DNA from: Planctomycetales bacterium
Lineage (GTDB): Bacteria; Planctomycetota; SZUA-567
Length of the DNA: 27,424 bases
Assembly (NCBI GenBank): GCA_025997475.1
Contig: BNUQ01000025.1
Location: 1-27,424 of the forward strand
Reading direction: 5' to 3'
How positions within the stretch are numbered: position 1 is the first letter of the stretch; each line of letters starts with the position of its first letter. A program made the translations under genes and the position numbers. Below the pieces are notes generated by a model. It was not told the origin of the DNA, ran no database searches, and saw only the letters and a list, made by a program, of their open reading frames with translations. This document shows, piece after piece, positions 13,224 through 21,885 of this stretch.

Positions 13224-15101
13224 ATGAAAAAACTAACTCAGGAAACGCTCAAACAACTTGCCGACGAGAAGCGCGCCGACGCCAACCATCAGGCGTTGCC
13301 GAAATACATTCTCGTGTGCGGCGGCACGGGTTGTCACGCCAACACCGGCAAAGAAATTTACGACGAGTTGCAAAAAGAAGTCGAAAAACAAGGCGTCGCC
13401 GACAAAGTCAAAGTCATTATGACCGGCTGTTTCGGTTTCTGCGAACAAGGTCCGATTGTCAAAGTCCTGCCCCACGAAGCGTTTTACGTTCACGTCAAAG
13501 TGTCCGACGCCGCCGAAATCATTCGCGAAGACGTCGCCGGCGGGCGCGTGATTGAGCGCCTCCTCTACAAAGAACCCGGTCAAGCCGTCGCCGGCAAAAT
13601 CGACGATATGAAATTCTACAAAAAACAGCGCCGCGTCGTGTTGCGCAACTGCGGTTTCATCGCGCCGGAAGACATCACCGAATACATTGGGCGCGACGGC
13701 TACGCCGCCATCGCCAAAGTCATCGCCACGATGAAGCCCGACGACGTGATTGAAGAAATGAAAAAATCCGGTTTGCGCGGACGCGGCGGCGCGGGCTTCC
13801 CGACGTGGATGAAATGGAACTTCTGTAAAATGCAAATCGCCGACCAAAAGTATATGGTCTGCAACGCCGACGAAGGCGACCCCGGCGCCTATATGGACCG
13901 CTCGACCATCGAAGGCGACCCGCACGCCGTTTTGGAAGGATTGATGATTGCCGGCTTCGCGATTGGAGCGAACAAGGGCTTCATCTACATCCGCGCCGAA
14001 TATCCGCTCGCCATCGAGCGCCTCGAAATCGCGATGAAACAAGCCCGCGAACACGGCGTCTTGGGCGACGACATTCTCGGCACGGGCTTCAATTTTGACA
14101 TTGAAATTCGTCTCGGCGCCGGCGCGTTCGTCTGCGGCGAAGAAACGGCGTTGCTCGCGTCGATTGAAGGCGAGCGCGGAATGCCGCGTCCGCGTCCGCC
14201 GTTTCCGGCGATTAAAGGTCTCTGGGGCAAGCCGACGTGCGTCAACAACGTCGAGTCGCTTGCGTCCATTCCGTATATCCTGCTCAACGGCGGCGACGAA
14301 TTCGCCAAAGTCGGCACGGAAAAATCAAAAGGCACGAAGGTCTTCGCGCTCACCGGCAAAATCTCCAACTCCGGTTTGGTCGAAGTGCCGATGGGGACGA
14401 CGTTGCGCGAAATTATTTTCGACATCGGCGGCGGGTGCAAACACGGCAAGAAATTCAAAGCCGTGCAGACCGGCGGTCCGTCCGGCGGCGTCTTGACCGA
14501 AGCCCATCTCGACACGCCGATTGACTACGACAACTTAATCGCCGTCGGCTCGATGATGGGGTCGGGCGGGATGATTGTGATGGACGAGGACGACTGCATC
14601 GTCGATATTGTCCGCTTTTATTTGGATTTCTCGGTGGACGAATCCTGCGGCAAATGCGCGCCGTGCCGCATCGGCGGGCGCAAACTGCTGAACATTCTCA
14701 ACAAAATCGCCGAGGGCAAAGGCGAAGAGTCCGACGTGGAGCAAATCAAAACCATCGCCGACGCGATGCGCAAAGCGTCGCTCTGCGCGCTCGGACAAAC
14801 CACGCCGAATCCGGCGCTGTCGATTATCCGCTATTTCAACGACGAGTTGCTGGCGCACATTCGGGACAAAAAATGTCCGGCGGGCAAATGCAAAAAATTG
14901 CTGTCGTTTGCCATCGACAAAACCAAATGCATCGGTTGCGGGCTGTGCGCGAAAAAATGTCCGGCGGGTTGCATCGCGCCGAGCACCGAGCCGCCGGCGG
15001 AAGGCAAAAAACGGTCGCCGTATATCATCAGCGCGAACGACTGCTTGAAGTGCGGCGAATGTTTCAGCGCGTGCAAATTCAAGGCGGTGGTGAAAGGATA
15101 G
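13224..15101 (+). CDS. [FeFe]-hydrogenase beta subunit (NuoF/HydB/HndC-like), NAD(H)- and FMN-binding
   Basis: 625 aa. The domains in order are: a thioredoxin-like [2Fe-2S] domain with Cys32, Cys37, Cys69 and Cys73; the NuoF core with the FMN/NADH-binding GLRGRGGAGFPTWMKW (from Gly183), NADEGDPGAYMDRS and GEETALLASIEG; an [4Fe-4S] (N3-type) site with Cys475, Cys478 and Cys481 (SCGKCAPCRIGG) plus the Cys in SLCALGQ; and a C-terminal 2x[4Fe-4S] ferredoxin with Cys569/572/575/579 and Cys607/610/613/617. This extended layout is that of bifurcating hydrogenase HydB/HndC rather than complex I NuoF, which lacks both added ends. It exchanges electrons with NAD(H). ATG is preceded by CAGGAGCATTACA. 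Confidence 0.95.
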   Translation: MKKLTQETLKQLADEKRADANHQALPKYILVCGGTGCHANTGKEIYDELQKEVEKQGVADKVKVIMTGCFGFCEQGPIVKVLPHEAFYVHVKVSDAAEIIREDVAGGRVIERLLYKEPGQAVAGKIDDMKFYKKQRRVVLRNCGFIAPEDITEYIGRDGYAAIAKVIATMKPDDVIEEMKKSGLRGRGGAGFPTWMKWNFCKMQIADQKYMVCNADEGDPGAYMDRSTIEGDPHAVLEGLMIAGFAIGANKGFIYIRAEYPLAIERLEIAMKQAREHGVLGDDILGTGFNFDIEIRLGAGAFVCGEETALLASIEGERGMPRPRPPFPAIKGLWGKPTCVNNVESLASIPYILLNGGDEFAKVGTEKSKGTKVFALTGKISNSGLVEVPMGTTLREIIFDIGGGCKHGKKFKAVQTGGPSGGVLTEAHLDTPIDYDNLIAVGSMMGSGGMIVMDEDDCIVDIVRFYLDFSVDESCGKCAPCRIGGRKLLNILNKIAEGKGEESDVEQIKTIADAMRKASLCALGQTTPNPALSIIRYFNDELLAHIRDKKCPAGKCKKLLSFAIDKTKCIGCGLCAKKCPAGCIAPSTEPPAEGKKRSPYIISANDCLKCGECFSACKFKAVVKG

Positions 15102-15151
15102 CGGATAATTTTTGCGTTTTTTTGCCATTGAGTCGCGGCTATGGTGGAACG

Positions 15152-15272
15152 AATTAACAATTTACAATTAACAGTTAACAATTATGGAATTTGATGGTAA
15201 AAAATTCGCCTCGCGGGCGCTTGCGGATTTGTCAATAAAAACTCCTCAATTGTTAATTGTTAATTGTTAATT
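15152..15272. repeat. Heptad-armed palindromic element D (long core)
   Basis: Left arm of AATTAACAATTTACAATTAA type (15152-15181), core ATGGAATTTGATGGTAAAAA, TTCGCCTCGCGGGCGCTTGC and ATAAAAACTCCTC, right arm of four AATTGTT-type words. It is the same subtype as element A. It lies between the beta-subunit gene and hydA, so the operon transcript would contain this hairpin 69 bp ahead of the hydA start. Confidence 0.85.
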
Positions 15273-15340
15273 CCGTTTCTCCCCGCGCTTGGTGGCGGGA
15301 AAAAATTTTTGAACGAAGCAAGATTCTTAAAGGAGAAACA

Positions 15341-17104
15341 ATGGCTAATATCACTTGTAAAATTGACGGCATCGAAGTAACCGTCCCGGATGGAACTTCC
15401 GTGTTGGACGCCGCCAAAAAAGTCGGCGTGAAAATTCCGACGCTGTGTTACCACCCCGATTTGCCGGCGTGGGCGTCGTGCGGTATTTGCGTGGTGAAAA
15501 TTCAAGGTTCGCCGAAAATCGTGCGCGCCTGCGCCACGCCGGTCGAAGCCGGTCGCGGCGGCGCGGCGAACAACTACATCACCCGCGACGCCGAACTCAT
15601 CACCACCCGCCGCGCGGTCTTGGAATTGATTCTCTCCAACCACCCGAACGACTGCCTACGTTGCGCCCGCTCCGGCAATTGCGAACTGCAAACGTTGGCG
15701 GCGGACTTCGGCATTCGCGAACAGCCGTTTGAGGAAAATTTCCAGCATTTGCCGAAGGACGAAACGACGACCTCGATTGTCCTGAATCCGGAAAAATGCG
15801 TGAAATGCGGGCGGTGCGCGTTGGTGTGCCAAAAATTGCAGGGCGTCTATGCGCTGGAATTTATCGGGCGCGGCGAAACGACGCGCTTAGCCCCGGCGGC
15901 GGACGTGTCGCTGAACGAATCGCCGTGCATCAAATGCGGGCAATGCTCGGCGCACTGTCCGGTCGGCGCGATTTACGAAAAAGACGAAACGGAAAAGGTC
16001 TTCGCCGCGCTCTCCAATCCGAAAAAACACAAAGTCGTGCAAATCGCGCCGGCGGTGCGCGTGGCGATTGGCGAAGCGTTCGGCTTCAAACCCGGCGAAT
16101 TGCAAACCGGCAAACTTTACGCCGCGTTGCGCCGCCTCGGTTTCGACAAGGTCTTCGACACGAATTTCGCCGCCGACCTGACGATTATGGAAGAAGGCAC
16201 GGAGTTCATTCACCGCTTCACCAAGGCGCCGCAAGAGTTGCCGCTGATTACCTCGTGCTGTCCGGCGTGGGTGGACTATATGGAAAAATACACCCACGAT
16301 TTGATGTCGCATTTCTCGACCTGCAAATCGCCGCAACAGATGGAAGGCGCGATGATTAAGACCTATTACGCCGAAAAATCGGGCATTCGCGCCGAAGATA
16401 TTTTCGTGCTGTCGGTGATGCCCTGCACGGCGAAAAAGTTTGAGGTGACGGAAGACGATATGCGGCGCGGCGGTTTGCCGGACGTGGACGTGGCGATTAC
16501 GACGCGGGAATTGGCGCGAATGATTAAACAAGCCGGCATTGACTTCAACGCGCTGCCGGACGAGAACGTTGACCCGTTGCTCGGCACGTATTCCGGCGCG
16601 GGGACAATCTTCGGCGTAACCGGCGGCGTGATGGAGGCGGCGTTGCGGACGGCGGTCAGCAAAATCACCGGCGAGAAATTGCCGAAAGTCGAATTTGCCG
16701 AAACCCGCGGGATGGACGGCGTGAAAACGGCGAAGTTAAACGTCGGCGGCAACGAAGTCCGCATCGCGGTGGCGCACGGAATGGCGAACATCGAAAACGT
16801 GCTGAACGAAATTCGCGCGGCGAAAAAAGAGGGCAAGGAATTGCCGTATCATTTCGTCGAAGTGATGGCGTGCCGCGGCGGCTGTATCGGCGGCGGCGGT
16901 CAGCCGCAGGGCGCCACCGACGAGGTGCGCGCGCAACGCACCGCCGGTTTGTATAAGGACGACGAAATTTCCCGTCTCCGTTGTTCGCACGACAACCCGG
17001 ACGTGCAGGCGGCGTATAAAGAATTCCTCGGCGAGCCGAACTCGCACAAGGCGCACGAATTGCTCCACCGCCACTATCAAAAACGTCCGGTGTATAGCCG
17101 GTAA
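15341..17104 (+). CDS. hydA: [FeFe]-hydrogenase catalytic alpha subunit (HydA/HndD)
   Basis: 587 aa. The enzyme interconverts H2 with protons and electrons at the H-cluster. The domains in order are: a plant-type [2Fe-2S] ferredoxin (Cys36, Cys47, Cys50, Cys64); a His-ligated [4Fe-4S] domain (His101, Cys105, Cys108, Cys114); a 2x[4Fe-4S] domain (Cys153/156/159/163 and Cys196/199/202/206); the H-domain with L1 TSCCPAW (Cys306, Cys307), L2 MPCTAKKFE (Cys362) and L3 ACRGGCIGGGGQP (Cys511, Cys515); and the small-subunit tail. All H-cluster ligands are present. The M3-type layout with NuoE- and NuoF-like partners points to the trimeric NADH/ferredoxin electron-bifurcating (or H2-forming, confurcating) group A3. 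The frame is open to 15257, but ATG 15341 has AAGGAGAAACA and the family N-terminus. Confidence 0.97.
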   Translation: MANITCKIDGIEVTVPDGTSVLDAAKKVGVKIPTLCYHPDLPAWASCGICVVKIQGSPKIVRACATPVEAGRGGAANNYITRDAELITTRRAVLELILSNHPNDCLRCARSGNCELQTLAADFGIREQPFEENFQHLPKDETTTSIVLNPEKCVKCGRCALVCQKLQGVYALEFIGRGETTRLAPAADVSLNESPCIKCGQCSAHCPVGAIYEKDETEKVFAALSNPKKHKVVQIAPAVRVAIGEAFGFKPGELQTGKLYAALRRLGFDKVFDTNFAADLTIMEEGTEFIHRFTKAPQELPLITSCCPAWVDYMEKYTHDLMSHFSTCKSPQQMEGAMIKTYYAEKSGIRAEDIFVLSVMPCTAKKFEVTEDDMRRGGLPDVDVAITTRELARMIKQAGIDFNALPDENVDPLLGTYSGAGTIFGVTGGVMEAALRTAVSKITGEKLPKVEFAETRGMDGVKTAKLNVGGNEVRIAVAHGMANIENVLNEIRAAKKEGKELPYHFVEVMACRGGCIGGGGQPQGATDEVRAQRTAGLYKDDEISRLRCSHDNPDVQAAYKEFLGEPNSHKAHELLHRHYQKRPVYSR

Positions 17105-17137
17105 GCGCGGCGAAGAGGACCGGCGGTAAAAAAAACG

Positions 17138-17176
17138 GCAGGTTACCGGCGAAAAACCGGCGACCTGCTTTTTTTT
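17138..17176 (+). terminator. Intrinsic terminator of the hydrogenase operon
   Basis: GCAGGTTACCGG-CGAAAAA-CCGGCGACCTGC folds into a stem with a 2-nt internal mismatch and is followed by eight T. It begins 34 bp after hydA, closing the operon before the radical SAM gene. Confidence 0.88.
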
Positions 17177-17267
17177 ATTTTCTTAACGCCGACCACGCGC
17201 GAAAGCGCGAGGCGATTAACAGGCGCCGCACGACCTCAGTTTTTAATTTTTCTCTCCCGACCGTCCA

Positions 17268-18131
17268 ATGCGTTTCACCGATTTCCTCTGTCAAAAATTC
17301 GGCGGCAAAACCGTGAAAATCGCGGTGGACGCCGGCTTATCCTGCCCCAATCGCGCGGCGGGGCGCGGGTGCGCGTGGTGCGACAACGACGCCTTTTCCG
17401 CCGCCGTTTCGCCGCGCCAATCCATCCGCGAGCAAGTATTAGCCGGCGTCGCTCGCGTTCAACGCCGGCAACCGGCGGCGCGGAATTTTTTAGTTTATTT
17501 TCAGCCCGGTAGCAACACCTTCGCGCCGGTCGAGAAATTGCGCGCGCTTTATGAAGAAGCGCTGACCGTGGACGGCGTGGTCGGCGTGGCTATCGGCACG
17601 CGCCCCGATTGCGTTGACGCCGAAAAAATCGCGCTGTTGGCGGCGCTGGCGCGACGGACGTTTGTGCAAATCGAATACGGCTTACAAAGCGTCAACGACG
17701 CGACGCTTGCCGCGTTGGGGCGCGGACACACCGTCGGCGATTTTTCCGCCGCGATGCGGCTGACCCGCGCGCGCGGTATTTATATTGTCGCGCATTTGAT
17801 TGTCGGGTTGCCGGGCGACACGCTTGCCGACAGCGTCCGCGCCGCCGCGTTTTTGGCGGCGGAAAAAATCGACGGCATAAAAATTCACAATTTGCATCTG
17901 GTCAAAAATACGGCGCTCGCCGAGCGGTTTTTACGCGACCCGTTCCCGTTGCCGACGTTGGACGAATACGCGGCGACGGTGGCGCGAATGCTCGCCGCAT
18001 TGCCGGACACGGTAACCGAACAGCGTTTATGCGCCGCGCCGCGCCGCCGCGACCAACTCCTCGCGCCGGATTGGTGTTGGCGGGGCGAGGAAGTTTTGCG
18101 GAGAATCAATCAATTTAGAGTTCAGAGTTGA
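17268..18131 (+). CDS. TIGR01212/YhcC-family radical SAM protein
   Basis: 287 aa. The radical SAM [4Fe-4S] cysteines are Cys26, Cys35 and Cys38 (CPNRAAGRGCAWC), with the x8-x2 spacing characteristic of the YhcC/TIGR01212 family rather than the classic x3-x2. Other family segments are VYFQPGSNTFAPVEKLRALYEEAL, IGTRPDC, FVQIEYGLQSVNDATLAALGRGH and HLIVGLPGD. Members have been linked with tRNA modification and cell-envelope phenotypes; the reaction here is unknown. The last six codons, TTT-AGA-GTT-CAG-AGT-TGA, are 7-bp repeat sequence (element E), so the C-terminal residues FRVQS and the stop are repeat-derived. No strong Shine-Dalgarno is seen before ATG. Confidence 0.9.
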   Translation: MRFTDFLCQKFGGKTVKIAVDAGLSCPNRAAGRGCAWCDNDAFSAAVSPRQSIREQVLAGVARVQRRQPAARNFLVYFQPGSNTFAPVEKLRALYEEALTVDGVVGVAIGTRPDCVDAEKIALLAALARRTFVQIEYGLQSVNDATLAALGRGHTVGDFSAAMRLTRARGIYIVAHLIVGLPGDTLADSVRAAAFLAAEKIDGIKIHNLHLVKNTALAERFLRDPFPLPTLDEYAATVARMLAALPDTVTEQRLCAAPRRRDQLLAPDWCWRGEEVLRRINQFRVQS

Positions 18132-18212
18132 GAGTTTAGAGTTGAGCAAAGGTTGCGCTTCGCGCATCTTAAAAATAATTCCACCGCTAAACTCTCAACT
18201 CTTAACTCTAAG
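18113..18212. repeat. Heptad-armed palindromic element E (short core)
   Basis: Left arm TTTAGAG-TTCAGAG-TTGAGAG-TTTAGAG-TTGAG (18114-18146), core AAAGGTTGCGCTTCGCGCAT plus CTTAAAAATAATTCCACCGC, right arm CTAAACTCTCAACTCTTAAC. The left arm encodes the last residues and stop of the radical SAM gene. The right arm ends about 20 bp before the ung start. Confidence 0.88.
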
Positions 18213-18231
18213 CGCTGAATCAGGGGGCGCT

Positions 18232-18897
18232 ATGATAAAATTCGACAACGAGTGGGACGGCATTTTATTTGACGAATTCGCCAAGCCGTATTATCAACGG
18301 TTGCGCGAATTTCTGCGCGGCGAATACGCGGCGCGGACGGTTTATCCGCCGATGAACGATATTTTCAACGCGCTCCGGCGCACCTCATACAGCGTCGTCC
18401 GCGCGGTGTTGTTGGGGCAAGACCCGTATCACGGCGCGGGACAGGCGCACGGGCTTTGTTTTTCGGTGCGCGTCGGCGTGCCGTTGCCGCCGTCGCTCGC
18501 GAACATTTTCAAGGAATTAAAGAGCGATTTAGGCGTCGCGCCGCCGGCGAGCGGCGATTTGACCGCCTGGGCGGAGCGCGGCGTGTTATTGTTGAACACG
18601 GCGCTGACGGTGCGGGCGGGCGAAGCCAACAGTCATCGCGGGCAGGGTTGGGAAATTTTCACCGACGAAATTATTAAAATTCTGAACGACCGCGAAATGC
18701 CGATAGCGTTCATTTTGTGGGGCAACCACGCGCGCGCCAAGCGCGGACTAATCACCAATCCGCAACACGGCGTCTTTGAAGCGGCGCACCCCAGCCCGCT
18801 CTCGGCGCATAACGGTTTTTTCGGTTGCCGCCACTTTTCCCGCGTGAACGATTTTCTGACGGCGGCAGGACTGCGTCCGCTTGATTGGCGGCTGTAG
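18232..18897 (+). CDS. ung: Uracil-DNA glycosylase, family 1
   Basis: 221 aa. The enzyme removes uracil from DNA as the first step of base-excision repair. The water-activating motif GQDPYHG is at 62-68 (Asp64), and the DNA minor-groove loop HPSPLSAHNGFFGCRHFSR has the catalytic His186. LLLNTALTVRAGEANSH and FILWGNHA are further family-1 segments. The frame is open to 18142, but that part is element E sequence; ATG 18232 after CAGGGGGCGCT gives the normal family length. Upstream is the radical SAM gene on the same strand, separated by element E. Confidence 0.95.
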   Translation: MIKFDNEWDGILFDEFAKPYYQRLREFLRGEYAARTVYPPMNDIFNALRRTSYSVVRAVLLGQDPYHGAGQAHGLCFSVRVGVPLPPSLANIFKELKSDLGVAPPASGDLTAWAERGVLLLNTALTVRAGEANSHRGQGWEIFTDEIIKILNDREMPIAFILWGNHARAKRGLITNPQHGVFEAAHPSPLSAHNGFFGCRHFSRVNDFLTAAGLRPLDWRL

Positions 18898-18955
18898 CGC
18901 ATCTCGGTCCGCGCAAGCGAGCGCGGGTGGGCGGGCTTGCCGGCGCGCTGAAAAA

Positions 18956-19119
18956 TAGACCTGTTCTAAACCTACGAGCGAACAAATTTTCGTGTCTAAT
19001 TTTTCGTGCCGCAAGGAAAAATGACGAAGCAATACCGAGGTATTGTGAGGAATTTTGACGCGGCGGAACGGGAAATTAGACACGAAAATTTGCCGCGAAT
19101 TGGTTGTCGAACAGGTCTA
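18956..19119 (-). mobile_element. MITE-like palindromic element, copy 2 (inverted relative to copy 1)
   Basis: A 164-bp element with TAGACCTGTTC and GAACAGGTCTA ends and TA flanks. Its reverse complement aligns along its whole length with 2825-2987. The inner arms AAATTAGACACGAAAATTT and complement pair perfectly over 19 bp, and the centre is CAATACC/GGTATTG. It fills most of the 301-bp gap between ung and the FliK-like gene; nothing else was recognised there. Confidence 0.78.
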
Positions 19120-19198
19120 ATATTCGGCGCAACCGTGCCGACGTGGCAACCGGCGTTTATCGAGGGGGTTTAATTACCGCGCGCCGGCTTCCGGCTAT

Positions 19199-21754
19199 TT
19201 ACGCCTTAATATCAATTTTACCGCCGCCGACCGGCGGGGCGGCGCTCGAACTTTTATTTTCCGCGGCGGGTGCGGCGGGCGCGGCGGGCGGCGCGGGCGG
19301 CGCGGTAACGACGCGAAATTCCGGCTGGCAGAAAAAGCCGATTTGCGCCAAATTGGTGATTAACTCGTTTTGGTCGGCGGACAGGCGCGCGCATTTTTCC
19401 GGCGTCTCGGCGCCGACGACCAACGACAATTTTTTGTCGAGCGTAAAACGCAAGTCGCCAATCACGTCGCCCAACGCCGACATCGCCAAATCCAACACCA
19501 CTCGTTGCGACCAACCCTTTTTCCCGCCGCCGCGCTTGTAAAAAACTTGCAATTTCCCGTCGCCGTTACCGGACGGCGACTGAAACGGAATCGTCGCGCT
19601 CATCAGCGCCGGATTTTGCTGGTCGGCGGCGAGGTTTTCCATTTTCATCGCGGTGAACATCCGCCCCAAATCGCGCAACTCGCCGGCGGCGTCCGCGAGT
19701 TTGCTCAGCGCCGGTTGCGCGGCGATTTCGTCGCGCTCGACCGCTTGCAACGTCGCCGCCAATTCGCGGAGCGTTACGCGGTCTAACTGCTTGATAACTT
19801 CGGCGGTTTTCATCGCGGCGTCGTCGGGCGTGCCGCCGGAAAAAATTTGTCGGAGCGCGTTCTCTAAACGCGGCAAATCAATTTTCGCGTCGGGATTGGC
19901 GGCGAGGTCGCGCCACGCGAGGGGCGTCGGTTCCACGCCGGGGTGTTTCAACGCCGCCGGAAGCGCGTCGTGATGCGGCAACTTCAACGCGGCGTTATTT
20001 AAGTCGAAACTTCGCGCAATTTGCGGCACGCGCGGCGGAATTTCATTTTGCAAAACGGCGGTCGGCGAGCGCGGCGACGGCGCGTCGGCATTAGTGCCGG
20101 GGGACAATTTTGACGCGGAAGGGGGCGGAGCGTCTGCATGGTCGAGTTTTGCCAAAATCACATTTAGCGCCGCGTCGATTTTTTGCAGTTCGGGCTGGCG
20201 GCGCAAAATTTGCGTCGCGACGTCTTCGATGAGCGCCGCGGTTTTCGCCACATTTTCCCGCGCATACGAGCGGAAAAAATTCCGCAGTTTTTCCGGCAAA
20301 TCCGCGTCGTCGGCGGGCAGGGGCGTTTTCGCTAATTCGGAGAGCGCCGCTCGTAACGTTTTTAGCGGCGGCGCCAACGCGCCGTTTCTGTCCCCGCCCC
20401 CCGGCGCACCGTTCACTTCTGACGGTTCGTCGTTCGCCGCCCAATCCCCTAACTCCGCGAGCGCGGACTGTAATTTTTCCTGCACGACGGCGATTCTGCC
20501 GGTAACGTCGGGGCGGCGCAATTCGGCGTCGCCGCTGACGACGGCGACGCTTACCGGCGCTTGTAGCCGCAACAGTCGCGCCGTCGCTTCCAACATCGCC
20601 GCGCGCTCCTCGCCGCCGCGACCGGCGACGGTCGCGAGCAACGTCTGGATATTGGCGCGGTCAACCGGCAAATCCTGATTGCGCAACGCCGCCGCCGCCG
20701 CCCGCGTCGCGGCGCTGGGCGTCAAACCGCTGTTGAGCAACCGGCGGTCGAGCGCCGGAATTTTCGCCGCCGTTTCGCCGTCGGTTGCCACTTTCCATTC
20801 GCCGGTCAGTTGCAAACTTTCCGGCAATTGCAATTTGAACACCGTCGGCGTTGACCCCGCCGAGGTTGACGCTGTCGAGGTTGACGTCGTAGCGGGCATC
20901 GTCGTTGCCGATTCGACGGACACCGCCGGCAAGGCGGTAGCCGCCGGCAAGACGGTAGCCGTCGGCAAGACGGTAGCCGTCGGCAAGACGGGCAGGGGCG
21001 TTGTCGGCGTTGCGCCGATAAACTCCGCTAATTTTTTCGCGGCGGCGGGGGGCAACGGCAAAGTCAATTCCCGATTTTCGGTCGCGACGGTTAGTTGCGG
21101 GAGCGCGGTTGGCGATAAATTGATAATCGTCGCGGATGTTTTTAATGCGGCGATAAGTTGCGCTAACGCGGCAAAATTCGCCGGCGACACCGGCAAGGGC
21201 AGAGGCAGTTTTTCGTCGCCGCGCCAAACCGTCGCGTTCAACAAAATTTCACGGACGGTGAAATTATGAACCGGCGGCGCGGCGGGGGACGCGGCGGCGG
21301 ACGTCGGCGATGAAGCGGCGGGGCGGGGCGGTTCGGCGGGCGGCGCAGTTTTTACCGGCGGCGTTTCCGGCGACTCGCGGTCGGCGGCGGCAAGCGCGTC
21401 AAGTACGGCGGCGGGACTTTGGGGCAGGGGCGGCGCGTTATCGGCGGGCAATAATTCGGCGGGGATTTTACCGTTGGCGAAAGTCAGCGTCGCCTTGCCG
21501 TCGGCGAAAGTGATTTGCGCTTGTTTTAACGCCTCGGGATGTTCGGCGACAATTTTTGCCAACTCTTTCAACGGCAGAGTTATTTTCACCGTCGCGGACG
21601 CTTCGTCGGCGCCGACGGCGGCGCGGGGCACGGTCGCATTGTCGGCGACGGGCGCGCGCGCGTTCGCGGCGTTTCCGTCCTTAACGCCGTCGTTCTTGAC
21701 GGTGTTGACGGCGATATTGGCGGCGATTGACTGGTTAAGAAAAACGGCGTCCAT
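19199..21754 (-). CDS. FliK-like flagellar hook-length control protein
   Basis: About 850 aa. The identifiable part is C-terminal: residues near the end (FYKRGGGKKGWSQRVVLDLA, then MSALGDVIGDLRFTL, then a DKKLSLVVGAE strand and a LAQIGFF helix) match the FliK C-terminal domain pattern, in which an L-x-P/S-x-LG-x-[VI] helix precedes paired strands. FliK sets hook length and triggers the export-specificity switch; its N-terminal ruler is long, low-complexity and poorly conserved, as here (Ala/Pro/Thr/Leu-rich). No other flagellar genes are in the window. The frame is open to a GTG at 21796 with further ATGs at 21781 and 21772; none has a clear Shine-Dalgarno, so the start is uncertain. The protein could also belong to a related secretion system. 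Confidence 0.6.
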   Translation of the reverse strand: MDAVFLNQSIAANIAVNTVKNDGVKDGNAANARAPVADNATVPRAAVGADEASATVKITLPLKELAKIVAEHPEALKQAQITFADGKATLTFANGKIPAELLPADNAPPLPQSPAAVLDALAAADRESPETPPVKTAPPAEPPRPAASSPTSAAASPAAPPVHNFTVREILLNATVWRGDEKLPLPLPVSPANFAALAQLIAALKTSATIINLSPTALPQLTVATENRELTLPLPPAAAKKLAEFIGATPTTPLPVLPTATVLPTATVLPAATALPAVSVESATTMPATTSTSTASTSAGSTPTVFKLQLPESLQLTGEWKVATDGETAAKIPALDRRLLNSGLTPSAATRAAAAALRNQDLPVDRANIQTLLATVAGRGGEERAAMLEATARLLRLQAPVSVAVVSGDAELRRPDVTGRIAVVQEKLQSALAELGDWAANDEPSEVNGAPGGGDRNGALAPPLKTLRAALSELAKTPLPADDADLPEKLRNFFRSYARENVAKTAALIEDVATQILRRQPELQKIDAALNVILAKLDHADAPPPSASKLSPGTNADAPSPRSPTAVLQNEIPPRVPQIARSFDLNNAALKLPHHDALPAALKHPGVEPTPLAWRDLAANPDAKIDLPRLENALRQIFSGGTPDDAAMKTAEVIKQLDRVTLRELAATLQAVERDEIAAQPALSKLADAAGELRDLGRMFTAMKMENLAADQQNPALMSATIPFQSPSGNGDGKLQVFYKRGGGKKGWSQRVVLDLAMSALGDVIGDLRFTLDKKLSLVVGAETPEKCARLSADQNELITNLAQIGFFCQPEFRVVTAPPAPPAAPAAPAAENKSSSAAPPVGGGKIDIKA
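20928..20994. repeat. 18-bp in-frame tandem repeat in the FliK-like gene
   Basis: GGCAAGACGGTAGCCGTC and close variants repeat at 20928, 20946, 20964 and 20982. On the minus strand they encode a 6-residue Leu-Pro-Ala/Thr unit of TATVLP type. Just downstream in the gene, GTTGAC-containing ~15-bp units encode a Ser/Thr-rich stretch. Copy number could alter ruler length. Confidence 0.85.
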
Positions 21755-21885
21755 AAAAACGTGTCCGTGCATTACCCGCATTAACCCAATTTTCACGAAT
21801 TAAAAAACGAACAGGTGAAAAGAATAATTTTGTGTGGAGAGGGAAACTCCGCGCGTCTTTATGAGAAAAAAATCAGGAACCATCT

